From the NCBI RefSeq assembly GCF_019649055.1, contig NW_026570233.1, positions 744,001-808,000 of the forward strand: a stretch of 64,000 nucleotides of DNA. Reading direction: 5' to 3'. Made by a program: the position numbers and the translations under genes. This DNA comes from Paramacrobiotus metropolitanus (Eukaryota > Tardigrada > Eutardigrada > Parachela > Macrobiotidae). Shown here piece by piece: positions 36,501 to 48,500 of this stretch. Each line of letters begins with the position of its first letter. Positions within the stretch are counted from its first letter, which is position 1. Under the pieces are notes generated by a model that was given only the letters and a program-made list of their open reading frames with translations, searched no databases and had not been told where the DNA came from.

Positions 36501-39500
36501 ACAACGAAACCACAACTCCTCGAAAGATCGCTTTTATTTCATCGAAATAAATGCTAGAACATCATCAAAACGAAATCTAATGAGGGGAAAGGGCATGAAA
36601 TCAGAATGCTAAAAAGGAATCGATGTTGTCGATTCCGATGCTGGCCCCCGAATGGCAAACACGATCAGTCGTGTTTGGAAAGCTGGCAGATGGTAAGCCG
36701 AGCCAATGATGGTGAGGCGTCCGTGCCAATATCCTGTGCACTATGCACAACACTCTGACATGCCACGGGACGGGATGCCGAGGCCCCTTGAGGCTCAAAA
36801 ACAGGAATGAGAAAAGTGAGAATATGCATGTTAAATGCAACATAGTGAGCAATTCTTCGTACATTGTACGAATCATAGTCTGTACGGCGTATGGTTGGTA
36901 AGTGCCAAAGTGCTCACTTATACGCTGCACTGTGGGATTTTCCCCTCTCTGTTCAATCTTATATATGGCGATTGCCAAATCGTTACGCGATGGCTGTGCT
37001 AATAAGGTTTTCTGTTCGTCCACTGCTATGGGCCTTCGCCCGAATGGAACGCGCTTCGCGGGTGAATACGGTACTTCTTCTATGTGTTGGCCGGTTAACT
37101 CGGCGATCCGTTTACGATTAGTTTCTACTAAGGCATATCGCCCACTATTCCCGGCCAAGGCCGCATCTACGATTATTCCCGTGGCGATTGCCTCATTGAC
37201 TGCGGTAGTGACATCCGAGTAGCGCTGCTCAGGATTGACTGAGTCTAATGGCATTGTTAAATACATATACCTAACAATCTCATCAATGGTCGATCCACGA
37301 ACGTTGTGGATATCCCTAATGGCAATTGCCACCGCTTTTACCATTTCCTGCATGTTGTGGACTCTCATGTCGACATATCGACTTTACGACTTGCGGTTAT
37401 CGCATATTTCATCGTTGGTGACCAGTTCTCGTATACTTCCACCAGCGTCCCACGTTCTGAGGCTACTTGCACGATGAGGTGCATATTCCTCGGTATCAAT
37501 ATACCGAGGAGCTATGACCTGCCTGTACTTTTTGTAAAAGATAAGCTGACGCTGCCATCTTATCCTTTTCCGTACGTTATTAATAATGTCCAGAGTCACA
37601 CTCGTACTTCGGCGATTTTATCGCTAGACACCGATGGAAGCGGTTTTCCAGTCTTTACTGGCGGCGGGGACTTGGTGTGGGCGGTTGTCCGCCAGGCTTT
37701 GGTTCCGGAATTTCCGGAGAGTTATTCCGTCCGTTAGATTCACTAGAAACTCTAATCGGATCTCCTTCGCTGCCTCTTTGGGCAATATCGCTACGTTGTT
37801 CGTCTATGACAAGCTGCGGTTGTTCGTCGTCATCCGACGACGATGGCTGATGTCTCAGCTTCTCCCTCACTTGAACAACTCTTCGAGCTGTCTCCTCTCT
37901 GTCTTCTTCCAGTTTACGCTTCTTTTCCTCTTCCCCTGGCGAGGGCGTGCTTTGCACACGATAAGGACGCGTCTTACTGGATATTGCACTAACACTAACG
38001 GCTGGCGACGGCGTTCGCGATCCCGTTAATTTCGGGATAATGTAACTCAGTTCTTCCTTAATTCGTACCGGGTTCGGACCCCGTTTAAGAGTTCCAGCTA
38101 TTTGCTGGTGTTCGACCGGTGCTTGTACCACTCCCATCGGAGTAGGGAATCTGATTACAGCTGGCTTTAAGCCAGTCTCCTTCCAAAACGCCGGGGGCGG
38201 TTGCACTTGCAACTGTGGCCGTATTTGCGTTAAAACTTGTGGTGTATTATACACATGCTGTGGTATCGTAACTACTCGTAATTCCTTCCCATTAGGGGCG
38301 TCTGTTTTCGTCGGGGCGAACGGACCTTCCATTATAAAGGATTGTCCCCAACGCTGCCTATCTCTGGCCTCTTGCTGCTCATGGTCGGCGATCAGCTTTG
38401 CTAATCGCTCGTTGGCGTCTGCCGGTGGTTTCGGTGATTTACTCCGTTTAGGCTTTGCCTTTAATGCTGTTTCTACTCCTGCTTTTGCAGGTGATTTAAC
38501 AGGTTTCTTCACAATCGACTCGTAAGGCACTTCTTCGACTTCTGTCCTGTCCCTGCCGCGTCACTTTGTGCCTTTGCACGCGCTATGATGGCCTTTGCCA
38601 ACCTTTCCGCTGGCGGAGTAACATGCAGTTGATCAACTGCGGCTATCTCCTCTGGTTGGGCAGCAGTTGCTGCCAATGAATGTCTCTACGATGCCAAGTC
38701 GCGTTCCCGATTACTTCGTAAAATTAACTCGTATTCGGCATATGATGCCACTATTACTGGATCAGTTTGCGTACTACGTGACATAGTCACGGGAATTACT
38801 TCTGGTGCCACATTGGGCAAAATTACCGGCGTTTTGAACGTTCTGAACATTCGGGGCAGCAAATCGCTGCATCGGACGATATGCCTGATTTCCCGCTACG
38901 GGTGGGGCGAAGAAACGAGGATTACCTCGGCCAACCGGTCGGTTCGGTCGCTGATCGCGGTCCATTGCGGAAATATCTGCAATGGAAAATTACACAATTT
39001 AATTGTGAAATTTTTAATACGGTATTACGGTGTTAAAATAACGCTCGTTATTTTTATTTAAACAGTTATTACTGTTTAAGGAATTTTGCACTTTGTGCAC
39101 TTCGATCCTACCATTATACGGTGAATTTTGACATACCCATTAGCGCTTTTGCGTAACTTAAGCAAAAATCGCCTTTTAGGTACTGTTTTATTAGCGCTAT
39201 TGCGCTCATTGTCACTTTCCTCATTGTTTACCGTTTCCCATTCCTCCGTATCAATTACGGGGGAATTATTAGCAGCATTGTCTGCGGAGGTACGGACCAC
39301 ATCGTTCGCGGGGTTTCCCTTAATTTATGATTCTCCAACAAGTCCTGAACCAATAAGGTTTCTCTCTTGCGGTCTTCTTCGGTGGTTTTGTACGGCTTTA
39401 GCCGTTCACAATTACGACTCGTATCTCCTCTGTTTTATCGAAATTTATTCGTTTAATTTCGACGGCATTAGTGTAGGGAAACCCAATGATTTCCCACGGT

Positions 39501-42500
39501 TCGAGCTCATATTTCCGACGGAATGACTCCGTTTCGCCTTTTTTCTTCTCAATTTTCAGAATAACCATGTCACCTATATTATAGGTGTCTTCCGACCGAC
39601 CTTTGTCGAATCGTTCGGCGTTTTTATCAAATTCATTACGAATATGCAATTCTGCGATATCCTGAGCGCGACTCAAATTATAGCGTAATTCCTCCATATA
39701 GTCGCGAATTGTCGCGTGATCTACCGGGAGGTTCGTTTTTGTTTCCGTATCTGCAGGAATAACCTGCTCTCTACCGTATAGCATAAAATACGGCGACAGA
39801 TTTGTCGTTTTATTCGCTACACGGTTTTTTCCGGCAATTACAAATGGTAGGACTTTGTCCCAATTACGTTCCCGGCCGTCACTGGCGTACATCGCGAGTG
39901 AATCAGCAATTGTTTGCATTTGTCCTTCGACAAGTCCACGCCCGATCGGGTGATACGCAGCACCAAAATGGTGCTGTATTCTTAGCCTTTTATTTATTGC
40001 TTCCAATAGGTAATTATGGAAATGTGTTCCTCTATCGGTGTTCAGAATTTGTGGTGTTCCATACGGCAGGAACACGTCATAAATCAAGAAATTAGCGACA
40101 GTTTCCGCCTTTGCGTCGGGTATTGGTTTTGCAATTACGAATTTCGTAAGTTCATCTATCGCTACAGCGATATAGGTATTTCCCCGTGTTGTTTTGGGCA
40201 ATGGCCCTTTCAAATCCACTTGCATTCTAAACCACGGCTCGCCGATAGCAATCTGCTGTAGCTTGCCTGGTGGCGCTTTGCGCAGTGTTTTGCGATGTTG
40301 GCATGCAAAGCAATGATCTACGTACTTGATAATCTGAGAGACCATATTCTCCCAGAAATAACGTAAGGCGATCGCCTGATAAGTTTTAGCGCGGCCTAGA
40401 TGACCGCTAGCTGGTGCATCATGCATTGCATGCATGATATCCACGCGCATGTGCTTTGGCACAACAAATCGACGGTTAATACGACCGTCTTTTTCCGATA
40501 TTTTATACAGTACACTATTCCACAATTCATAACCGGAATAACCGGGACGTTTAAGCAAATGAACGCTTTCTACGCGTCCTTCTAGTGCATGAATTATACG
40601 CTCGATATTCGGGTCTTTCTCTTGTTCTATCCTGTAGAACTTGAAGTTGTCTTCTTCTTCTTCGTGCTCAGCTCCATCTCGAACCGTTAATACCCGAATC
40701 GACGGCGTACTAAACTTTGAATCCTTAAATTCATCCCAGTCATCGTCTGGGCATTCGGTAGCTTCTCCCACCGGATGTCTACTCAACGCATCAGCGTTGT
40801 CACACTGTTTTCCGGGCCTATACAGTATAGTCATTTTATGACTGCTTAGCTGGAGTGCCCAGCGCGTTAAACGGCCATTTAATCCCTCTTTACGGGAAAC
40901 CGATCGCAATAAATTCGTTAAAGCTTGATGGTCGGTCTGTACCGAAAAATGGGAGTATTCAATAAAGTGCCGAAATTTCCGGCACGCAAAAACTACTGCC
41001 ATACATTCCAATTCAGTAATTGGATACTTCTTTTCAGCGTCGGTTAGCAATTTGCTCGCATAAATAATCGGGTGTCCGTCCTGGTGCAGTATCGCACCGA
41101 TTCCTACTGTTGATGCATCGCATTCAATTACGGTCGGTTTACTTGGATCAAATTTTACTAATACTGGCGCGTTAATTAATGCTGATTTTAGATCAGCAAA
41201 TTCACTATCATGGTCGGTCGACCAGTTCGCTTTCACGTCAATTTCTCCTTTTAATAAGCCGTATAGACGGCGTGTTCTACCGGCAAAGTCTTTGACAAAT
41301 TTCCGGTAATAGTTACAAAGTCCTAAAAAGGATCTCAGATCCTTTTCACTCTCTGGTTTCGGATACTTCTCAATTGCCGATATTTTATCGGGATCCGTTT
41401 TTATTCCATCCTTGGACACAATATGTCCAAGGAAATGTAACTCCGTTTCGCCTATATGGCACTTGCTCGGTTTCAATGTAAAACCAGCCTTTAAAAGGCA
41501 CTCACACATTAAACGTATTTTACGTTTGAGATCTGCGAAGTCTTTAGCGGCGGCAATGATATCATCCAAATAAGCGAAAATATTTTCGCAGTGGACGTCC
41601 GCTAACGTCCTATTCATGGCTTCCTGAAACGTTGCAGGGCCATTACAGACACCAAACGGCATCCTTAAAAATTCGTAAAGTCCATCCTGCGTAATAAACG
41701 CAGTTTTTTCGATGGAGTCTTCGTGCATTTGCACTTGCCAAAATCCTGCATTGCAGTCAAAGCCACAATAATACTTATTGTCAGCTACTGCCTGCAATAA
41801 TTCATCCGGGTTAGGAAGAGGATAATTATTCTTTTTTGTGGCGTCATTTAACTTAATATAATTAACGCAAAATCGCGTACCGATGGTTCCATCGGGATTT
41901 TTCTTACCAGCTAATACTACGGGAAAACACCAGGGGGAATTCGATTTTCGAATTATCCCTTTCTCCAGCATTTCATTTACATGTTCTTGAATAATCTCGT
42001 GGCCTCGCCACGAGGTCCTGTGCGGTTTACATTTTATCGGTGCAATGTCACCGGTGTCGATTTGATGCTTGACTATTTGGACATCGCCAAACGGACGGGT
42101 TTTCGTCGCGAATAAACCGGGATATTCGAGAAATATTTCCTTAATTTCTCTAATTTCTTGTGCGGTTAATTCCGGATTAATTTTTAATTCATCCACCGCT
42201 TTTATCACAGTCTCTTGCTCTTCAGGTGTCATTTCTGCCAACATTGTGGCATTAACTTGAATATCTATATCGGGAATATCCTCATACGGTTCTAAATAGC
42301 CAATAAATTGGCCTTTCTTAATTGACTGCCGCTGATGTTGAAAGTTAACGAATACCATTTCAAACTTTTTATTTTGTGGTTTAACCACTCCCTCCATCGG
42401 CCTTATCCGCCGCTCCCTATACAGGTGCGGACTGGGAAGGAATAAAAACTTATCGGTATCGAACTGCTCATCTGCATCGAATTGGACATTCACTGTCGCC

Positions 42501-45500
42501 CAATTAGTACCCGGATTAATTAATAGTTTATCGCCGGCGAAGACTTTGATAGGCTTAGCGCGTGTACCGCGGTAAGAAGGGTTAATGTTCGGAGACTGGG
42601 AAAATTCCCAAGTCGGAGATTCATTAGTGATCTCGGCAGAATCAGTGGGCCCTACCAATTCTGCATTTACGATAATTAAATTATTAGGATCCGGTACTAC
42701 TTCGATGCTAGCTTGATTAATTAAATTATTATTATTAGTTTCGTTCGTAGCGGCAGTATCGAGAGTATTCCTCACTACGATAGACGGATCGTCTTTTAAA
42801 AATTCAACTACTCGTGCCATCGGCGCAAAACTGATTGACCGATTATGGTTAGCTACGGTTTTTACAGCCGTTTCATTAACGTAATTATCAAGCGGTTTAC
42901 ACTCCTTCAACTGGTGCGGCAATACCGGTAATTTACGTCCCGTTAACTGTGCTAATACACGCAGCGATGTTCGTAAAGCGTATGGTAGCGGGATCTTCAA
43001 GTATCTGAATACTTCAGTCAGCTGTCGCTGTTTTTCTTCCAAAGCGGAATATTCCGCTTTGTACTGCTTTGCCAAATTGTGGACAATTTCCTCTGCTTTT
43101 GCAGAATCGATGCCCGGAACTGGTACATCCTCATCCATAAAGAGGTACATTACGTTGGTACCGTCTTCTTTGGATTTTATTAAATCCTGGATTTCTTTCA
43201 ATAGCACTCGATACTCGCCCCATAGGCGACAAAATGTAGCTTTTGCTGCTAACCGGACTTTCACCGGCTTCTTCAATACAGATTTGAAACGGATAGTTTC
43301 ACTTGGTTCTATTGTGGCATTTGCCACGGGTATCGGGAAGATTTTACTCCCTTCTGGTACGGCATTTTTTTCGGCTTGTAATTTCTCTACAGTATTGTCG
43401 ATTTGTTCCGTTGCCACGGGTATCGGGAAGACTTCTTCCTCTACGGTACTTGTCGTTTGAATAACCGGCGACACCGGTTCGCTCATTATTAATGGGCCCG
43501 GTTTCTTATCGGGCTGATATTCTAAATATCGCAATTTGTTATGTCGAACGGCATAAAATTTATCTTGCAGGAAATCCTGCCCCAAGAGTACATTTATTTC
43601 ATCGGTCGTTGGCTTAATATAAGCCGAATGTAAAGATTCGAAGTCCTTAATTTTTATTGCTATTTTGCAATAGTGTGTAACGAGGAATCCTCGTACTCCA
43701 CCAATACCGCGTATATGCAGCGGCTTAATTAACGGAATTCTTGCAGCTTTTATTTCATTTACAAATTCACTGGAAATTAATGAAGTCTCTGCGCCGGTGT
43801 CGATCATTACCGGTACTTCGCAATAATTTATTATTGCTTTTATCATTAGCGGTGCGGTCCTTCTAGGTTCGTTAGTATCAGTTAAAGTTGTAAAGTTAAT
43901 GTCAGCATCGCTGATATCCGATAATTCATCGGCATCGGTTTCAATTACTCGTAATCCATTGATTACTATTTCTTCGTTTTTATCCGGCGGTTTGGGTGGA
44001 ATAGGGTCGGTAAAGCCGGAGTTTACCGCCCTTCCTCGTTTTCCTGCTCAGGCGGAGCGAAGAACGGATTATTATCCGGAGGCGGCGATCCCGATGTCGG
44101 GCGTACCCGATCCTCTACTGGGCCGACACTCTGGCGGGAATTACTCCTCTGCCTGGCCGGCGAACTAGGTTCGCTTCCCGATTGACTGCCACTACGGCGC
44201 TGATAGAAATCGGCGGCATATCGCCGATTTCCAGTCTCTGGATCGTGATAAGCGAGATATGTAGGGTTCTCGCATCGCGGTTTATCGCGGAACTGACACT
44301 CTCGGAAGTAATGCCCGCACAAGTCACAGTGTTGGCAATACTTCACTACTCTGTTGCCACGCAGAGTTTTCTGCAAGGCCGGTGACCGATCAGTCACTTC
44401 CTGTATCCTATTAATGTTATTTGCCCATTGCTCCTTACGAGACGGTGCACGATTATCATCTTGGTTAATTCGACTGTCATTACTGTCAGCTTTGCTGATA
44501 TTACTACGAATATTATTATTATTATTGTTACGATTGCCGTAACTCGGTTTTCCACTGTTTTTACTGCTTGGCCGCGGCGGGCTGGCCGCCGCTGCCGCAT
44601 ACGATTTTGGTTGGACTTGTGCAGTTCGCACATTGACTACATCGGCATCTCTATCCTGTTTACGTCGGACATTTCCGACTGGAATAACATATTTTTCGGG
44701 ATTATTGGAAGATAAATATCGGAGTATCTCGAGAAATCTCTCGGGAGTATCCGGTCGCATAACTTCCATTTTGTCATGGAGTTTTTCATGCGGTTTTAAT
44801 CCGCGCATTAGAAACGACACGAATTGTTCAGGTGTGCCATTAAACCCAGCGCGATCGCGCAAAGTCATCATGGCCTGGTAGTAGCTTTCCAGAGTTTCCT
44901 GGCCAGGTCGGTAATTACGGTTTGTTAACTCTGCTAAAGCGTTAACCGATCGCTTCGAGTCGCCAAATCTGGCGATTAACTGCTGTTTCCACTCACGATA
45001 TGTTATGGGTGCAGCGTTGGAAGTTATCAGCCCATTGTACCACACAATGGCTTCATCTTTAAGGCAATATGCCAATTCCGTAATTTTCCTCTCATCTGTA
45101 GTCCACCGATTTGCGGTGGCTGCGTGATCAAACTTTATTATAAAGCTATCGATATCTTCTTTGCTACCATTGTAGCTCGGGCGCGGTACTGGTTGGCGCA
45201 TTACATCAACCAAGTCCGATTTTCTTACAGGACTTACTGTCCTGCTTTGTCCAATGCCTGCTCGTTGAATTTCTTCCCGCAAAATACTGCGGAGATATTG
45301 CTGCTTATCAGCACTCGGCATTTCCCGAGAGCCACTCTCGTTCATTGCCGAGGGTGTATGCTGTACACGGGATGATTCTGCTTCGGTATTACCGGCATAT
45401 GCCCTGCTGAGCGGTCGCTCGCCGTATTCTACGGCCTCCGGGTTCATCTGCCGGTCGTACAACACTCGGTAGTCTTTTGCTAGTGAATTGAATCTCCCAA

Positions 45501-48500
45501 CAAGGGACTTATGTTCGGTTTGACTTTCATGCAGCATCGACTGCACATTCTTCAAATCCGTTACATGATTGAAATTAACGGTCTTTAATCGCTGGTTTTC
45601 TTGCCATACTTGATCGAGCATGGTGTCCTTCTCAGCTAATTGCTGATTCATGTCGGAATTTCTAGCACGTGCTTCGTCTACTTTCGCTTTTAATTCGGCA
45701 ATTGCCGCGTCCCTTTCACCTATTACAGCCCGCAAGCCCAATACAATTTTTTCCATATTTTTAAAAGAGCTATGGGCGTGCTGGTACTGATTTTTGTGGT
45801 GTTGGACTTCGTCCTCGGCTACTTCCAGCTTCCGCTGCAAATCTCTGATCAACACCTGATTTGCTGAAATAGTTTCGGTCGCCTGTTTAAGTTCCACAAT
45901 GGGGGAACCCTTTGCCGGCTTAGCCGCAGAGCTCAACAGCTCGTTCAAATTAGCTGTGTAAGATTGCGTTTTACGCAATGTGGTAGGTACAACTGTTACC
46001 GGTTCCTCCTCTTCTTCCGTCGTTGCGGATTTATTAAGTTCGCTTTCACTCACTTGAGAAAACGACCCCGTTGTAGTCGTTGACTCTGTAGTACTGTCAG
46101 ACCGTTCCGGTGCAGCTGCCTGCACTTCTTCCCGATTATCGGGATTAACCTGTCGAATTTTATCTGGAGTTAGCGGCCTGAAAAACAATTGATCAGGCGG
46201 CTCCATTACTGGTGTACCAAGGAGGTTATCTCCCTGATCCATTACGGTCGCTTTACGCTGTTTACGAGTTTTATCCTCGAGTACTTTGTGTGTGACTTCC
46301 ACACCCGCTCCTTTTAACTGGTTCGCTTTGCTGCGCGTGATTTTATCCTCTTGGGAAACGCCACTAGTGCCAGCCTTTGCTGGATCGTCGGTTATTCCTT
46401 TTAGTACTTTACTGGCTGATTTTAGGACGTCTTCTACGCCCTGTTTCAACCTATCAATGGCTGGTTGCTTTCTGGTCGGAGAACGATGTATCGGCATTAT
46501 GCCATCCACTACGGTGTTGTTAAATTCGAAAAATACCAGGTGATAATAATTTTCGTCGAAGTCTAAACTTATTTTCTATCCGTCACACTGCTGGGCTGCC
46601 TCGCAGTTTTCCATTTGTACAGTTAGAAAATTGGCCTGGGCGGCTATGAATGTCCTGCTCCACGCAATTCCATTAAGCTGCTCTGCAGCTATGCTTACAC
46701 AAAAGAACGGCTATCACTGATAGAGATCAGCTAGTTCTTTGACATGACTTCCAAGCAAGATCGGGGAAATCCACTCTGTAGAGCCATCGCTCCGTCTTAA
46801 ATAACCTTTACAAAAAAACAAATTGTGCACTGCGTTAATAATCAAGTAATATCCTAAAAAATGGAACGATCGTTCTCTTATAGGAGGATGTCATCCAGAT
46901 ATACCACGACAATATCTGTCACGATGATTTTCACTACTCTGCCATCTACCACAATAGCCAAAGCTTTCCTCATTTTTGTCACAATTTTGACTGTACGGTA
47001 CTCAATTAATTGAAAACAATCGTTTTCTTCCTTCCCCGTTTCATCAAAACACTAATATGTACTCTCTGGACAGAAATAATCCGTCCTATTCAGGAATTAA
47101 TCCTATAAAATTCAAAATTATAGGCTTAGTGCCTACCACTTCGATACGTTGTCCGCGGTTCTTCTCCTTGCTGGCGGCCGCGTGCCTTCCGAACCAGCGA
47201 CGCTCCTTGCTTCTGAAGTAGGGTTCTTCTTCTGGTGTTGCTGGGTTATCGCTGGTAAGCCAAGGTCTCCACCAAAGAGAGGAAACTTCCGTGTCACGGC
47301 GTGTTCAATGTAACGCCGTTATCGAGTGCAGAATGTCAACAAAACTACGGGAATGACAGGGATCTTAAGGCATCTCCACCATCTCGGAGAAGCGCTCACG
47401 CTGCATAGAGAAAACACAACGAAACCACAACTCCTCGAAAGATCGCTTTTATTTCATCGAAATAAATGCTAGAACATCATCAAAACGAAATCTAATGAGG
47501 GGAAAGGGCATGAAATCAGAATGCTAAAAAGGAATCGATGTTGTCGATTCCGATGCTGGCACTCGAATGGCAAACACGATCAGTCGTGTTTGGAAAGCTG
47601 GCAGATGGTAAGCCGAGCCAATGATGGTGAGGCGTCCGTGCCAATATCCTGTGCACTATGCACAACACTCTGACACTCTCGTTCCTATTTCATTTTGCAC
47701 GCCAAATTCGTTTGAGCAATTTTGGTAGTGTTACTGTAACCATCATGTCTCCCTTCAATGACCCGAAGTCACCGTTCCGACAGAGTACTGATAGAAAACC
47801 TAACCGTACGCCACATTACAAAAAATACAAAATGAAAAGAAATCTTCATACCCTAATTCACCTACGGATAACCTAAGAAACCATGGAAACTAATCTCGAT
47901 GAAACAAAAAGAAAATAAAAACAACCTAAGAACCATAACAAACCTAAGAAAACTTAAGAAACCTAAGAAACCATAACAAATTTAAGAAAACCTAAGAAAC
48001 CTAATAACCTAAGAAACCTATGAAACCATAACAAATTTAAGAAACCTAAGAAACCTAAGAATACCTAAAAGGGAAATTAAGAAACCTCAAAACCTGAGAA
48101 ACCGTAAAAAAATCTGAAAAACCCTACGAAAATCTAGCAAACGTAAGAAACCTAGGAATCCATAATAAATCTAAAATCCATAAGAAAACATAAGAAAACG
48201 TAAGAAAGCCAACTTAGAAAACGTATGCAACCCAAGAAACCTATGACGGCCGAAACGTCCAGTTGCCGAAATGAGCGTTGGCCGAATTGAGTATTGGCCG
48301 AAGTGAGCCACGGCCGAAATGAACGTCGGCCGAAGTGAACCTGTGCGGCCGAAATGTAACGCGGCCGAAATGATCGGACGCGCAAAACAAAATAGTAAAC
48401 AGTTTACCGCATTTGTTTATGCAATAAGCGGTCGTTGAATTGCGCTGTTCATATTTTTCAGCAATATTTATTGTGACCCTTTTTGCACGGTTTAGGATGC

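Larger units (their letters stand above)
36467..47675 (-). mobile_element. Ty3/gypsy LTR retrotransposon, full length, young
   Basis: An 11.2-kb element on the minus strand inside the foldback-like element. It has two 294-bp LTRs, a tRNA-Ala-type primer site, gag, and pol in the order protease, reverse transcriptase, RNase H, integrase, which is diagnostic of Ty3/gypsy. The flanking CTCT occurs at 36463-36466 and again at 47676-47679, a 4-bp target duplication. The LTRs differ at only two positions (two C positions near 36646-36648), so insertion is recent. About 870 bp of leader lies between the primer site and gag. The region 3' of pol (about 39397 to 36761) holds no env-like protein but other open frames with several breaks. 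It is antisense to host gene B. Confidence 0.95.
36272..48377. mobile_element. Foldback-like element disrupted by an LTR retrotransposon
   Basis: The outer boundaries are CCGATCA at 36272 and its reverse complement TGATCGG ending at 48377. Next to each lies an arm of tandem 15-16 bp units (36272-36410 and 48245-48377) in opposite orientation. Without the LTR element the core would be under 1 kb, including the AACCTAAGAAACC tandem tract near the right arm. Long inverted arms made of short tandem repeats are the hallmark of Foldback-type elements in insects. I could not find a convincing outer target duplication. No transposase is visible. Confidence 0.6.

Noticed and set aside
36601-36760. Hydrophobic C-terminal stretch of the 3' ORF as an envelope membrane anchor
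   Set aside because: It is a read-through into the LTR with no signal peptide, cleavage site or ectodomain upstream.
40016-45375. Plus-strand open frames across the retrotransposon
   Set aside because: All are antisense shadows of gag and pol.
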